DNA from: Luteibacter aegosomatissinici | GTDB taxonomy: Bacteria > Pseudomonadota > Gammaproteobacteria > Xanthomonadales > Rhodanobacteraceae | Length of the DNA: 64,000 bases | Assembly: GCF_023078495.1 (NCBI RefSeq) | Contig: NZ_CP095742.1 | Coordinates: 124,001 to 188,000 of the forward strand | Direction: 5' to 3' | In this document: positions 34,960 through 44,600 of the stretch, piece by piece | Layout: every line of letters starts with the position of its first letter | Numbering within the stretch: the first letter of the stretch is position 1 | Program-made: the position numbers and the translations under genes | Notes under the pieces: model-generated | What the model saw: the letters and a program-made list of their open reading frames with translations, nothing else | Databases searched by the model: none | What the model was told of the DNA's origin: nothing

Positions 34960-36779
34960 CAAGGGGGAAGCTCCACGCTTTGAGAAAGTTGGGATACGCC
35001 GTGCTCGTCGAATGATTCGACGGCCACCACGTAGCGAACGCCCCGGTTCAAGCTACGCAGGGTAAACGAAGTTGGCTGATCGGCAAAACGCTGGTAGGTC
35101 GAGTGCAGCCGATCAGCCGCCAGGCCCCAACGGACGTTGTAGCCCACGGCGCCGGGTATGGGATTCCATGAAATCGTGGCCTCGCGGGTATCCGTGCCGC
35201 GAATCGCACTCACCTTCGTGGGCGCGGATGGCGCGGGGCCGTCGGCGTTACCGAAGACACGGATATCGGAAATCGCAAGATGCTTCGCGCCCACGTGCTT
35301 GTGCACATAGCGGATGAAGCGAAGCCGTGCCGGCTTCTCCAGTTCGATGTATGCGTTCGGGCGGTCGCGATCGGAAGCGGAGAGATCCGCGAGCGTCGTC
35401 CATGCCCTGCCATCGACAGAACCTTCGAGAATGAATTGCGTGACCAGGTCCGGCGCGTCGCCATAACGGTCCGACATATAGTCAGCGTAGTTGACTTGCA
35501 CAGCACGCACCGTAGGCGTTCCGCCCAGGTCGAGCGTCACCGTTTCGCCGGCACCGTTTTTCTTCGCCACCCAGAATGTACGCGGGTCTTCATCCGTAAG
35601 CATCGACGCCGGGTGGTCGCCAAGAGCGGATGATGCGGTCGCCTTCTTGCGGTACGAAAGCAACATCCAGCCTGTGAACGTGCTTTCGCCATCGCGTAGC
35701 TTGTGGTCTGGCATGCGCTGTGGGAAATCGCCGAAGCGCGTATCCACCCACATCTGGCCATCGTCGTGCCAGCCTGCGGGGAACATGTCGACGCGCCGTT
35801 CGAACTTCCAGTTCACGCCGAGCCAGGCAGTGCCGGTGTTCCATGTGTTTCGGTACACGTCCTCGAACGTCGACCCATGGCCGGCGCCGGTCACGAAACC
35901 GCCAGGTTTGTAGCCGACGGGGTTGTAAGGCGCGTAATGGAATGGCCCCAGCGGGGATGTGCTCACGTACACGCCGGTGCCATACACGTTGTACTCGGTA
36001 CCGGGGCCTCCGTACTGAAAGTAATAGCGCCCACCGTGCTTGTTCATCCACGAGCCTTCGATATACGCCGGTTTGTCGCCCATCGTGTGGTCTGGACCGA
36101 ACCGCTCCCAGCCGTGGTTCGCCGGATCGAGGTAGATGGAAGCCTTGGGCGTCGTGACGAATGCGAGCCGCTTGCCTTCGCCTTCGTTCGATCCAAAGTT
36201 CATGTCGAGTTGGGCGCCGTAGAGCGGCAGCGTGTCCGATGATCCCCAGTACAGATAAACCTTCCCGTCGTCATCCTGGAACAGGCCAGGGTCCCACGGC
36301 CCTGGCGGCAGCGCGCCATTGAAGGGTACCTTTCCTGACTCGTCGTACTGCGTCGCACCGGGGATGAAGGGCAGGCTCCGGGTCCAGAACGACCAGCGGC
36401 CATGCGCGGGATCGGTGGACACCATCATTGGCCGCGGTCCGAAGGCCGATTGCATGAGGAAGAGCTTTCCATCGGCTACCAGCGTAGCAGGCGCGACATG
36501 ACCGTCGTACGGCCAGTGATCCGGCTGCACGAAATCCCAGTGCAACAGATCCTTCGACATCCAGTAGCCATCGGCCAGGGTCTGGAACAGATAGTAGGCG
36601 TCGCCATAACGCACGATCGCTGGATCCGCGCCGGTGCGGTACGAGATTCCCTCGTTCATCTGCTCCCAGTTGTACCGGTAGTCGATATCGAGGGGGTTCG
36701 CATAGGTATGCTGGGCGGCAATGCTCCCCAACGGGGTTGCGGCCAGCATCACGGCGAGGCTGTAGGCAAGGCGTGGCAT
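34959..36779 (-). CDS. Secreted GH43-like glycoside hydrolase with F5/8 C-type and fibronectin III modules
   Basis: 606 residues with a signal peptide (ending GSIAAQ). A five-bladed beta-propeller of the GH43 type covers about residues 27-370: RTGADPAIVRYGDAYYLFQT gives the catalytic base Asp, WDPGLFQDDDGKVYLYWG the pKa-modulating Asp, and AYIEGSWMNKHGGRYYF the acid Glu. About 380-510 is an F5/8 type C carbohydrate-binding fold (KKATASSALGDHPASMLTDE, TFWVAKK, DLGG), and the end is fibronectin III (APTKVSAIRGTDTREATISW). Probably removes arabinose or xylose residues from plant polysaccharide. Confidence 0.85.
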   Translation of the reverse strand: MPRLAYSLAVMLAATPLGSIAAQHTYANPLDIDYRYNWEQMNEGISYRTGADPAIVRYGDAYYLFQTLADGYWMSKDLLHWDFVQPDHWPYDGHVAPATLVADGKLFLMQSAFGPRPMMVSTDPAHGRWSFWTRSLPFIPGATQYDESGKVPFNGALPPGPWDPGLFQDDDGKVYLYWGSSDTLPLYGAQLDMNFGSNEGEGKRLAFVTTPKASIYLDPANHGWERFGPDHTMGDKPAYIEGSWMNKHGGRYYFQYGGPGTEYNVYGTGVYVSTSPLGPFHYAPYNPVGYKPGGFVTGAGHGSTFEDVYRNTWNTGTAWLGVNWKFERRVDMFPAGWHDDGQMWVDTRFGDFPQRMPDHKLRDGESTFTGWMLLSYRKKATASSALGDHPASMLTDEDPRTFWVAKKNGAGETVTLDLGGTPTVRAVQVNYADYMSDRYGDAPDLVTQFILEGSVDGRAWTTLADLSASDRDRPNAYIELEKPARLRFIRYVHKHVGAKHLAISDIRVFGNADGPAPSAPTKVSAIRGTDTREATISWNPIPGAVGYNVRWGLAADRLHSTYQRFADQPTSFTLRSLNRGVRYVVAVESFDEHGVSQLSQSVELPP

Positions 36780-36899
36780 GGGAGAGCCTTCTGCGACGAT
36801 CCGTCGATGGTGCCAGCGTAACCCGCGTTACGCTCGGCAACTTTCGTGGACAGAATCGCAAATACCCGCAGCCATAGGCACAGGGACGGAGCGGATCCC

Positions 36900-37014
36900 G
36901 TTACCCGGCAACACGGGACGTCTTATCGTTGACGGTCCACACGGGATCCTGCAAGCGAATCCTGGCGACGCGGCAAAACACATCCTCGCCTTCGTCGAAA
37001 TGGTCAGTACCTGA
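36900..37014 (+). pseudogene. Possible remnant of an alpha/beta hydrolase 3' end
   Basis: In the 249-base gap between GH43 and the DUF4034-like gene, one frame reads GRLIVDGPHGILQANPGDAA and then KHILAFVEMVST before TGA (37012-37014). This resembles the C-terminal histidine turn and last helix of alpha/beta hydrolases (GPHG..., then ...ILAFV). The upstream part of the frame (from 36778) does not look coding, so it would be a decayed fragment. It could be chance. Confidence 0.25.
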
Positions 37015-37028
37015 GCGCGACACGATCG

Positions 37029-38615
37029 CTAGCTGCGCGTCTTTGTCTTGGCGCTGTTCGAGGGCTCAGGGTGCCCCTGGAGGTATTGGCGCATGTTCAC
37101 CACATCGCCCCGTTCATCCGGATCCTCAGCGAAGCGATCAATGTAAGCGCGAATGGCTTTGAATCGCGCCGGGCTATCGGTGGTCATCAGCACGTTCGCC
37201 CGGAGCAGGTAGCCCGAAGCCATGTCCGGATCTACCTCGATGAGGCGGTCGGCGACTGCCGCGGCGCGGTCATAGCGCTTTGCATTGAGAAAGTAATAAT
37301 TGCCGATGACCGACAGCACCCAGGTGTCGCGGTTACCCATTTTGAATGCGGCATCGAGGAGGCCGGGGGCGTCATTCATGTTGCCGGAGTAGTACATCCA
37401 CGCGCCGACCACGCCGAGCACGTCTGGATCGGTCGGATGATTCCTCGCGGCGCGCCTGAGTATGTCAGTCGCCCATGGGTCACGGATATTGCGCGAATTG
37501 GCCTGCCCGAGCGTGTAGAGGGCCCCGTACGAGCTGTCGTCGAAGCGCAGGGATTCGAGGGCGAAGATGACGGCATCCTCGCGACGATTTGCCCGCCGGG
37601 CATCGGACGAAAGCTCGGCGAGCGCCGTGGCTGTCGCCACATCGTTGCCCGCTTCCGCAAAACGTGCCCCTGGTGCCGGGCAGATTGGCCGCTCATTGAT
37701 CTCTGCGATGTGGGCCCGGCTTGCCGCGACCCACAATAGCGGGTGCTCGGGTGCGAGCGATGTCGCATCGTCTTCGAGCTTGAGCAGCCAGCCCTGGCTG
37801 CCTCCCCACTTGCGCGAAGACATCCCGGCGGCCGTGATACGCATGGCCACGCTGATCCTGTCCAGGGCGATGCCTTTCTCCATGGCAGCGATTGAATATT
37901 CGTTGTCGGCGGTAAGGCGTCCGATTACGAACATATCCGAGTACATTGTCGGCACCGCGGGCGTCATCGTGGCCGCTCGGGCGAACTCGCGCCGGGCGAG
38001 CCCCGCCTGTTCATGCATGCCATGCCGTTGTTCGTCCGTCATATCCGCGGCGTACGCGGAGCCGCGCGCGATCGATGCGGCACCGGTGTACTGCATGGCG
38101 CTGGCTGCGACAGCAAACGCGCTATGTGGCCGCTGGTGCATCCACGCATCAATCGTCTTGCGCATGCCGGGCGTCGACCTCCTGAAGCCCGCATTGATGA
38201 CCGCGATGTCGAGCAATCCGGCTTGCGTCGGATCGGTCATCTGGCCATGCAGGTAGTCTTCGAACGCTTTGTCGACGGCCGCGCCTTTGCCCGCTGCGAT
38301 CAGTCGGCTGATCTCGGGTCCGCTCAAGGTCTTATAGTTGCGGTAGCGGCAATACGCCTCGACACCGGCGGGGTGCCAATGGGAGCCGGGTGGATCGGGC
38401 ATGGCCAGGCACCGCTGTAGCGGATCGGTCATGGTCGATGCTTTCCGTGCCTGCTCAACGAACGCCGCGTAGGTGGGCGGTGCGTTGGATGGCGAGGCAC
38501 CAGCGGCCATGCTGGCCGTTGACGCGAGCCACAGGCCTGCCGCGCCCACCTGTAAGGCGAGCCGGATCCTTGCCACCCGGGACCCAGCCCCGATATTCAC
38601 GACGAGATCGATCAT
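37029..38615 (-). CDS. DUF4034-like protein, exported, with helical repeats
   Basis: 528 residues from ATG 38615 (GGGGG upstream); the frame to 38735 overlaps the next gene. The N-terminus has a hydrophobic signal-like run (LALQVGAAGLWLASTASMAA). The middle contains ISRLIAAGKGAAVDKAFEDY, as in DUF4034 proteins, and the C-terminal half is TPR-like (ADRLIEVDPDMASGYLLRAN). The role is not known. It lies 31 bases downstream of the YcxB-like gene on the same strand. Confidence 0.65.
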   Translation of the reverse strand: MIDLVVNIGAGSRVARIRLALQVGAAGLWLASTASMAAGASPSNAPPTYAAFVEQARKASTMTDPLQRCLAMPDPPGSHWHPAGVEAYCRYRNYKTLSGPEISRLIAAGKGAAVDKAFEDYLHGQMTDPTQAGLLDIAVINAGFRRSTPGMRKTIDAWMHQRPHSAFAVAASAMQYTGAASIARGSAYAADMTDEQRHGMHEQAGLARREFARAATMTPAVPTMYSDMFVIGRLTADNEYSIAAMEKGIALDRISVAMRITAAGMSSRKWGGSQGWLLKLEDDATSLAPEHPLLWVAASRAHIAEINERPICPAPGARFAEAGNDVATATALAELSSDARRANRREDAVIFALESLRFDDSSYGALYTLGQANSRNIRDPWATDILRRAARNHPTDPDVLGVVGAWMYYSGNMNDAPGLLDAAFKMGNRDTWVLSVIGNYYFLNAKRYDRAAAVADRLIEVDPDMASGYLLRANVLMTTDSPARFKAIRAYIDRFAEDPDERGDVVNMRQYLQGHPEPSNSAKTKTRS

Positions 38616-38646
38616 CCGGTGCCCCCTATCCCTGTTTGTGCCGGCA

Positions 38647-39147
38647 CTATATCCGCCCCTTAGGGCCACGGACGCGGACGTTCGCCTTTCGGACCATGGC
38701 GAGGAAACGTTCGTCATGGGCACCCCGCGGAACAAACCATGCGCACCGTCGGTTGACGAAAATGTAGAGCGTGTGCGGGGAAACGCACACGCTATGTACC
38801 GAGTCCCATTTCAGGTCCGCACTATTGCCCGCGTTGTCGCAACGGATGCGCTCTGCCGTCACGGTGAATTCGGGCGGCCCATGTTCCCGGCTCTGCAAAT
38901 ACAGCTTTCTGGCGATCTTCAGGTAGCGTGGGACCACCAGCGCCAGCATGACGGCGATGAACACCAGCATCGGCATCCAATTGAGCAGGGGGTTGCGGCC
39001 GTGGTCGGACAGACACATCGCCGCCATCAGGATGGTCGTTGCAAGCAGCAGAACACCGTCTGGTAGCCAGCGATACATACCGAGCACACTACGCCGGAGC
39101 CCGGACAGCGTCCGATCACAGCGTATGATGAGGATATCTTGCGCCAT
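38647..39147 (-). CDS. YcxB-like membrane protein, copy 1
   Basis: 166 residues. After IIRCDRTLSGLRRSVLGMYR it has two membrane segments (LLLATTILMAAMCLS and MLVFIAVMLALVVP), then a cytoplasmic beta domain: PEFTVTAERIRCDN, WDSVHSVCVSPHTLYIFVNR and AWFVPR, the pattern of YcxB-like proteins (signal- or membrane-associated, function unknown). It is clearly paralogous to the divergent gene at 39222. Confidence 0.75.
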   Translation of the reverse strand: MAQDILIIRCDRTLSGLRRSVLGMYRWLPDGVLLLATTILMAAMCLSDHGRNPLLNWMPMLVFIAVMLALVVPRYLKIARKLYLQSREHGPPEFTVTAERIRCDNAGNSADLKWDSVHSVCVSPHTLYIFVNRRCAWFVPRGAHDERFLAMVRKANVRVRGPKGRI

Positions 39148-39221
39148 TGACCTTCCCTGGGTGACGTATTTAGGTGAGCATACTGATACGGCAGTACTGC
39201 CACAACCTAAGGAGCAGGGGC

Positions 39222-39713
39222 ATGGAAGACGTACTGGTGATCGAATCGCAGCCTACGTTGCCGACGATTCGTCGAAGCATGATCGGCATGTATCGATGGA
39301 CACCCGGAGGGAAGCTCCTGCTAGCGGGTATCGGCCTTTGGCTGTTGATTTTCTTGTGCTTCCCCCAGGGCATCCGTCACGCGCCACTCGTTCCCGCTGC
39401 CATCGGCGGCTTCGTCGTGTCCATGCTCGCGATGTCAGTGTGGATGTCATTGAAGAGCGCACGGCAGCTGTTCAACAAAACGCGCAGTGGCGGGCCGCTT
39501 CGGTTCACGGCGACTCCGTTACATATGCGCTGCGACTTTGACGGCGACAGCCTGGAAGTTACGTGGAAGAACGTGGAGCGTGTCTGCGTGTCGGCCCACA
39601 CCGTGTATGTATTCATCGGCCGCAACACCGCGTGGCTTATCCCACGCAGCGAGCATGAGGCGCGATTGTTGGAATTTGCACGCGCTGCAAACGTGCGTGT
39701 TCTCGGGGCGTAG
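39222..39713 (+). CDS. YcxB-like membrane protein, copy 2
   Basis: 163 residues from ATG 39222, with AAGGAGCAGGGG upstream; the longer frame from 39174 lacks this. Same plan as the divergent copy: IRRSMIGMYRW start, two membrane segments (LLLAGIGLWLLIFLCF, AIGGFVVSMLAMSVWM), then LRFTATPLHMRCDFDGD, WKNVERVCVSAHTVYVFIGR and AWLIPRSEHEARLLEFARAA. The 74 bases between the two start codons must carry both promoters. Confidence 0.75.
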   Translation: MEDVLVIESQPTLPTIRRSMIGMYRWTPGGKLLLAGIGLWLLIFLCFPQGIRHAPLVPAAIGGFVVSMLAMSVWMSLKSARQLFNKTRSGGPLRFTATPLHMRCDFDGDSLEVTWKNVERVCVSAHTVYVFIGRNTAWLIPRSEHEARLLEFARAANVRVLGA

Positions 39714-39806
39714 GGGCATCGTCGGCACCAGCAAGGTCGAGCATGTCCGGATCGACCCGGACGGTGGCCGTTCGCCCTTCGGGCGGAAAACGTCCTCGGC
39801 CGGATT

Positions 39807-39842
39807 GGTGCACCAGCCAAACCAATGCACCATTTAGGTGCA
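39807..39842 (+). promoter_or_regulatory. NtrC-binding sites upstream of glnA
   Basis: TGCACC-ATTTA-GGTGCA (39826-39842) matches the known NtrC consensus exactly. GGTGCACC (39807-39814) is an additional site, and TGCACA near 39847 a further half-site. The main site lies about 110 bases before the expected start of transcription, the usual enhancer distance. Confidence 0.8.
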
Positions 39843-39915
39843 ATCCTGCACATGTCACTTAGGCGTTCTATGATGCCGGGGCTTGTTCCAGGCCGGTCCG
39901 TCGCTCCGGAGCCGC

Positions 39916-39931
39916 TGGCATAGCGATTGCT
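39916..39931 (+). promoter_or_regulatory. Sigma-54 promoter of glnA
   Basis: TGGCAT-AGCGA-TTGCT: the -24 GG and -12 GC lie at the required spacing, with one mismatch to TGGCAC-N5-TTGCW. Transcription should start about 30 bases before ATG 39972. Confidence 0.85.
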
Positions 39932-39971
39932 ATAAGCCCTGCGCCCACATACCTAATTCCGAGGTTTGCCC

Positions 39972-41384
39972 ATGTCCGCCGCTTCCAAAGTGCTGAACCT
40001 GATCCAGGACGAGGAAATCGAATTCGTCGACCTGCGCTTCGCCGACATGCTCGGCAAGCACCACCACGTCACGTTCCCGGCCCACGCCATCGACGAAGGC
40101 ACCTTCGAAGACGGCAAGATGTTCGACGGTTCGTCGATCCCGGGCTGGAAGGGCATCAATGAATCCGACATGGTCCTCATGCCGGACCCGGAAACGGCCC
40201 ACCTCGATCCGTTCAGCGCCCACAAGCAGCTGATCCTGCATTGCGACGTGCTCGAGCCGAGCACCATGCAGGCCTATGGCCGCGATCCGCGCTCGATCGC
40301 CAAGCGTGGCGAAGCCTTCCTGAAGTCGACCGGCATTGCCGATACCGCCTTCTTCGGCCCGGAACCCGAGTTCTTCATCTTCGACTCGATCCGCTGGCAG
40401 AACGACATGGGCCGCGTGTTCTACGAGATCAACTCCGAAGAAGCCGCATGGTCGTCGCGGTACAAGTACGACGGCACCAACACCGGCCACCGCCCGGGCG
40501 TGAAGGGCGGCTATTTCCCGGTCAGCCCGGTGGATAGCCTGGGTGACCTGCGCGCCGACATGTGCAAGGTGCTCGAGTCGCTGGGCCAGGTGGTGGAAGT
40601 GCACCACCACGAAGTGGCCAACGCGGGCCAGTGCGAGATCGGCACCCGCTTCAACACGCTGGTGAAGAAGGCCGACGAACTGATGACGATGAAGTATGTC
40701 ATCAAGAACGTCGCCCACCAGGCCGGCAAGACCGTCACCTTCATGCCGAAGCCGATCGTCGGCGACAACGGCTCGGGCATGCATGTGCACCAGTCGCTGT
40801 CGAAGAACGGCGAGAACCTGTTCGCGGGCGACCTGTACGGCGGCCTGTCGCAGACGGCGTTGTGGTACATCGGCGGCATCTTCAAGCACGCCAAGGCCAT
40901 CAACGCCTTCGCCAACAGCACGACCAACAGCTACAAGCGCCTGGTGCCGGGCTATGAAGCCCCGGTGATGCTCGCCTACTCGGCGCGTAACCGCTCGGCC
41001 TCGTGCCGTATTCCGTACGTGGCCAGCCCGAAGGGTCGCCGCATCGAAATCCGCTTCCCGGATCCGATGCAGTCGGGCTACCTGACCTTCACCGTGCTGA
41101 TGATGGCTGGCCTGGACGGCATCCTGAACAAGATCGACCCGGGTGCACCGGCCGACAAGGATCTGTACGACCTGCCGCCGGAAGAAGAGAAGAACATCCC
41201 GCAGGTGTGCGCGAGCCTGGACGAGGCCCTGTCGGCCCTCGACAAGGATCGCGACTTCCTGAAGGCGGGCGGCGTGTTCACCGATGACTTCATCGACGGC
41301 TACATCGCGCTGAAGATGCAGGAAGTGACCCGCTACCGCGCGAGCACCCACCCGCTCGAGTTCCAGATGTACTACGCGATCTGA
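39972..41384 (+). CDS. glnA: Glutamine synthetase, type I
   Basis: 470 residues from ATG 39972 (a TTG two codons upstream is also in frame). It makes glutamine from glutamate, ammonia and ATP as a dodecamer. Motifs: [17 protein letters not shown], the metal-site FFGPEPEFF and [12 protein letters not shown], the nucleotide-binding [16 protein letters not shown], and NRSASCRIP. The adenylylation tyrosine is in [11 protein letters not shown] (residue near 399), so activity should be controlled by GlnE. NtrC sites and a sigma-54 promoter precede it; no glnK or ntrBC follows. Confidence 0.98.
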   Translation: MSAASKVLNLIQDEEIEFVDLRFADMLGKHHHVTFPAHAIDEGTFEDGKMFDGSSIPGWKGINESDMVLMPDPETAHLDPFSAHKQLILHCDVLEPSTMQAYGRDPRSIAKRGEAFLKSTGIADTAFFGPEPEFFIFDSIRWQNDMGRVFYEINSEEAAWSSRYKYDGTNTGHRPGVKGGYFPVSPVDSLGDLRADMCKVLESLGQVVEVHHHEVANAGQCEIGTRFNTLVKKADELMTMKYVIKNVAHQAGKTVTFMPKPIVGDNGSGMHVHQSLSKNGENLFAGDLYGGLSQTALWYIGGIFKHAKAINAFANSTTNSYKRLVPGYEAPVMLAYSARNRSASCRIPYVASPKGRRIEIRFPDPMQSGYLTFTVLMMAGLDGILNKIDPGAPADKDLYDLPPEEEKNIPQVCASLDEALSALDKDRDFLKAGGVFTDDFIDGYIALKMQEVTRYRASTHPLEFQMYYAI

Positions 41385-41408
41385 TCGCATTCCTCGGGGT
41401 GAGGAAGG

Positions 41409-41436
41409 AAGGGGAGCTTCGGCTCCCCTTTTTTTT
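41409..41436 (+). terminator. Rho-independent terminator of glnA
   Basis: Nine-base stem AAGGGGAGC / GCTCCCCTT with a TTCG loop (41418-41421), and eight T residues from 41429. It begins 25 bases after the glnA stop. Confidence 0.95.
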
Positions 41437-41616
41437 CTACAGAATGGATTGTTCCGCTGAGATTTCGCTCAAGTCGTGCCCCTTCCGGCCGATGCAGCAG
41501 GGCCAGATGACAGTTTTGTGACGGTCTGGGCTTTATTACTGACGTAGAAGCCTGCGTCGGCTGCTACTTTTTTGCTGAAGCCGCCACGCATCCGGCGGGT
41601 TGGAAGGGGTACTACC

Positions 41617-42804
41617 TTGAAGAAGACGATCCTCGCCGTGCTGGCGCTGGCTGGCAGCGCCTGTGCCGTGGCCGACGATGCGCCGCGCAATACCTACGAC
41701 TGGCGCAGCAACTGGCCGACCCATTATGTCTTCGCCGATGGCACGGACTTTGGCCTGGCGTTGAAATACCAGTTCGACGTGGATCGTTTCGAGAACGACA
41801 AAGGTACCTACGAGGACTCGCAGACCAACCGGCGCAAGGAGTTCGGCTTCTTCATCCGGAAAAAGGGCGTCTATGACGCCACGGCGAACTACGATTTCCA
41901 GGCAAAGACCTGGCTGGATGTCTACTTCCGCCTGCAGACCAAGGCCGTGTTAGGCGAGGATGCCGGCGCAGTACGTGTTGGCTTCATGAAGACCCCGGTG
42001 GGGTTTGAAGGCAACACCAGTACGGGTAGCACATCGTTCATGGAATCGTCGCTGCCCATGCAGGCGGTGTATGCGAACCGCCGGATCGGCGTGGATTGGG
42101 CGCTCACCCGCAAGGCTTATCTGGTCCAGCTGGGCTACTACAAGGGCGGCAACCTGCAGGGCGACCTCGATGGCCGCATGGTCGCCGCGCGTGCGGCGTG
42201 GACGCCGATGAACTCGGCGGGCAACGTGCTGCACCTGGGTGCCTCGGTATCACGTGAGAACCCCGAAGGTACGTGGGATGGCCGCGGCCACTACAACCCA
42301 CCCTCGGCGCGTTTGCGGGCGCTCCCCGAAGCCGGCCTTACCACCCAGCGCCTGATCGATTCGGGCAACCTGGCACCCGCCAGCTATATCGATCGCCGCG
42401 GTGCGGAGCAGTTGTGGATCCACGGCCCCTGGTCGGTGCAGAGCGAGTACCTGGACGCCAAGGTGAAGCTGGTCGATAAGCCCGCCTACAACGCGCACGG
42501 CTGGTACACCTTTGGCAGCTATGTGATCACGGGCGAGTCGCGCGGCTACAGCGGCGGCAATGTAACGGATGTGTTGCCGAAAGGCCCCTGGGGTGCCGTC
42601 GAAGTGCTGGTTCGCTACAGCACGCTGGATCTCGACGACGGCCCCACCAAGGGCGGTAACGAACACGACTGGACCTTCGGGGCTAACTGGTACCTGACGA
42701 AGTACCTGAAGTTCCAGGCGAACTACGTGCGTGCCTTCAGCGACCGGCGTGACCTGCGCATCGATCCGCATATTTTCGAGGTGCGCGCGCAGATCATGAT
42801 CTGA
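41617..42804 (+). CDS. OprO/OprP family phosphate-selective porin
   Basis: 395 residues from TTG 41617, chosen because GGAAGGGG precedes it by seven bases and it gives the signal peptide MKKTILAVLALAGSACAVAD. The body is beta-barrel sequence with alternating aromatic strands; family signs are GFFIRKKGVYDATANYDFQ near the start, FMKTPVGFEGN, a WTFGANWYLTKYLKFQANYV near the end, and a terminal strand ending EVRAQIMI. It forms an outer-membrane channel for phosphate, pyrophosphate or similar anions. It is convergent with the TAP-like hydrolase gene. Confidence 0.9.
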   Translation: MKKTILAVLALAGSACAVADDAPRNTYDWRSNWPTHYVFADGTDFGLALKYQFDVDRFENDKGTYEDSQTNRRKEFGFFIRKKGVYDATANYDFQAKTWLDVYFRLQTKAVLGEDAGAVRVGFMKTPVGFEGNTSTGSTSFMESSLPMQAVYANRRIGVDWALTRKAYLVQLGYYKGGNLQGDLDGRMVAARAAWTPMNSAGNVLHLGASVSRENPEGTWDGRGHYNPPSARLRALPEAGLTTQRLIDSGNLAPASYIDRRGAEQLWIHGPWSVQSEYLDAKVKLVDKPAYNAHGWYTFGSYVITGESRGYSGGNVTDVLPKGPWGAVEVLVRYSTLDLDDGPTKGGNEHDWTFGANWYLTKYLKFQANYVRAFSDRRDLRIDPHIFEVRAQIMI

Positions 42805-42809
42805 TCCGG

Positions 42810-44552
42810 CTAGCTGTCCTGAAGCGAGCGCTCGATCAGTTCATCCACATTGCCAGGCGATGCGACATCCGGATGCTGCCTGGCCTTGCGTGGCTTGCGT
42901 ACATAAGGGCACGAGCCAAGCCTGGCTTCGGGCACCTCGCCCGTAAGGAGATAGTGTCCGGCAGCCTTCTCGACGCACGGCGTGCTCGAATTTGCAACGA
43001 TACCGTGGCCCGTTACGCCTTTGGCGACCACCAGGCGAGCCGCCGGAAAGTGTTCAAGGATGCGTGCGGCGCCGTCCAGCGGTGTGCGCACGTCGTGCTC
43101 CGCATGGATGAGAAGGAAGGGCGGTGTGGCGAGTGCCGGCTCGAGCGCGGGACGGTGGGCGACTCTTCCAGGCCATTGCGAGCAGATGAGGGCAAAGAAC
43201 TCAACGCCCTGGCGACTGGCGGGAAACGCCGCGCTCCGCTCTTGCATCACTCGCTGCCAATGGCTCGCTGGTAAGTCCCATGGATTGTCGTTGCAGCGTG
43301 TGGCGAGAAAAACGGATTCGCGGGCACCAAGGGTTTGCGTGTGCCACGTCGGCGCATGGATCGTCTCCGCATCGGGCTCCCCGGCGTCCAGAGCCTCGAT
43401 GATCTTCGCATCGTTGCCGAAGTAAGCACCGATGAGTGCGTCGACGCGCTTGCGGACCTTGGCTTCGACGTCGCCGCTCATGGCAAAGCGTACCCCCGTG
43501 ATGCGTGCATGCATCTCGCTCTCTGTCATCCATGGCCGTTCGATGAGCAGGTCGGCCAGTACCAGCGCGGCTTTCAGTGACGAGGCGCTCTGTACGAGCG
43601 GCAGGAGGGTATTTCGCGCCCTCGCGGGCATGGCCCGGAGCCGACGGACGATGGCCGTCTCGTCATTGGCGACACGGTAGAGCATGTGCTTCCTAAGTAG
43701 CGGATGCAGGGCCCGGCGCTGGAACTCGCGGTGCCGCTCCTGCGAGGTTGCCAAATCGGCATCGTCGATGCTGCCGGTGAAATCGATGCTGGAATCCAGC
43801 AGTAAGCGCCCTGCAGTGGTGGGGAACATGGCGCGATACCACGCCCCGACCAGGCCGCCGTAGGAATACCCGATGAAGTTGAGCAGCGGCTCGCCCAGTG
43901 CCCTCCGCGCCTGCTCCAGATCAAACACATGCTGTTCGCTGCCGATCCACCGCGCGGCGGGATTCGCCCCGCAGTTCTCAGCAATATCGCGTGCGGTGGC
44001 CGTTGTTGCGTGCCAGTCCGACAGCGCATCGGGCGGTGCTTCGATCGCATCGATGCCCCGACACTGGAAGGTATCCCCGCCCTCAAGGCCGCGTGGTACG
44101 ACGGCGACCAGGTCGTAACGGTCCGACACCTTTCGCTGCCATCCGGCGATCGGGTCATTTGCATCGGACAGCGCCCACTTCGCGCCCACCGCTACGATAA
44201 AATCGCGGGGATTGCCGCCTGGTCCGCCGATATGGATGAAGTAGCTACCTTCACGCCTTGCAGCATCCAATGCCGTGACGCGGATGAGGCCTACGTCGAT
44301 CTTTGGGCCCTCCGGATGATAGTGGTCCAGCGGTGCGCGAAGCCGCGCGCATTGCAGCCGTTCGGCAAGTCGCGTTCTGAGTACGCTCTTTATCCTGGCT
44401 ACGTTCGCGTCGACATCGGCGAACGTGTCATCCGGGCATGCCGACCACGCGACGGACGGGACCGGGAATGAAAGAGGCCTGTCGGCACGCGCTTCAAGGG
44501 AAAACGTGAGCGTTACCAGGATAAGAAGCGTATCGAAATAGCGAGGTTTCAT
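42810..44552 (-). CDS. TAP-like alpha/beta hydrolase, secreted, copy 1
   Basis: 580 residues with a signal peptide (ending LEARA). The fold is that of tripeptidyl/prolyl aminopeptidases of the TAP group: IHIGGPGGNPRDF (oxyanion region), GYSYGG (nucleophile serine), PFLLIHAEHDVRTPLDGA (catalytic aspartate) and VTGHGI (histidine). Conserved cysteines suggest disulfides, as expected in the periplasm. It is a tandem paralog of the gene at 44601, 48 bases away, and is downstream of it. Confidence 0.85.
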   Translation of the reverse strand: MKPRYFDTLLILVTLTFSLEARADRPLSFPVPSVAWSACPDDTFADVDANVARIKSVLRTRLAERLQCARLRAPLDHYHPEGPKIDVGLIRVTALDAARREGSYFIHIGGPGGNPRDFIVAVGAKWALSDANDPIAGWQRKVSDRYDLVAVVPRGLEGGDTFQCRGIDAIEAPPDALSDWHATTATARDIAENCGANPAARWIGSEQHVFDLEQARRALGEPLLNFIGYSYGGLVGAWYRAMFPTTAGRLLLDSSIDFTGSIDDADLATSQERHREFQRRALHPLLRKHMLYRVANDETAIVRRLRAMPARARNTLLPLVQSASSLKAALVLADLLIERPWMTESEMHARITGVRFAMSGDVEAKVRKRVDALIGAYFGNDAKIIEALDAGEPDAETIHAPTWHTQTLGARESVFLATRCNDNPWDLPASHWQRVMQERSAAFPASRQGVEFFALICSQWPGRVAHRPALEPALATPPFLLIHAEHDVRTPLDGAARILEHFPAARLVVAKGVTGHGIVANSSTPCVEKAAGHYLLTGEVPEARLGSCPYVRKPRKARQHPDVASPGNVDELIERSLQDS

Positions 44553-44600
44553 GGAGCATCCTTCTATGAGGCAGCGCCGTTCCGTGGCGCCGCGAGGGGA

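Noticed and set aside
36778-37014. An intact 78-residue gene on the plus strand
   Set aside because: The first half overlaps the GH43 promoter area and does not look coding; only the last 38 residues resemble protein, so it is listed as a possible remnant.
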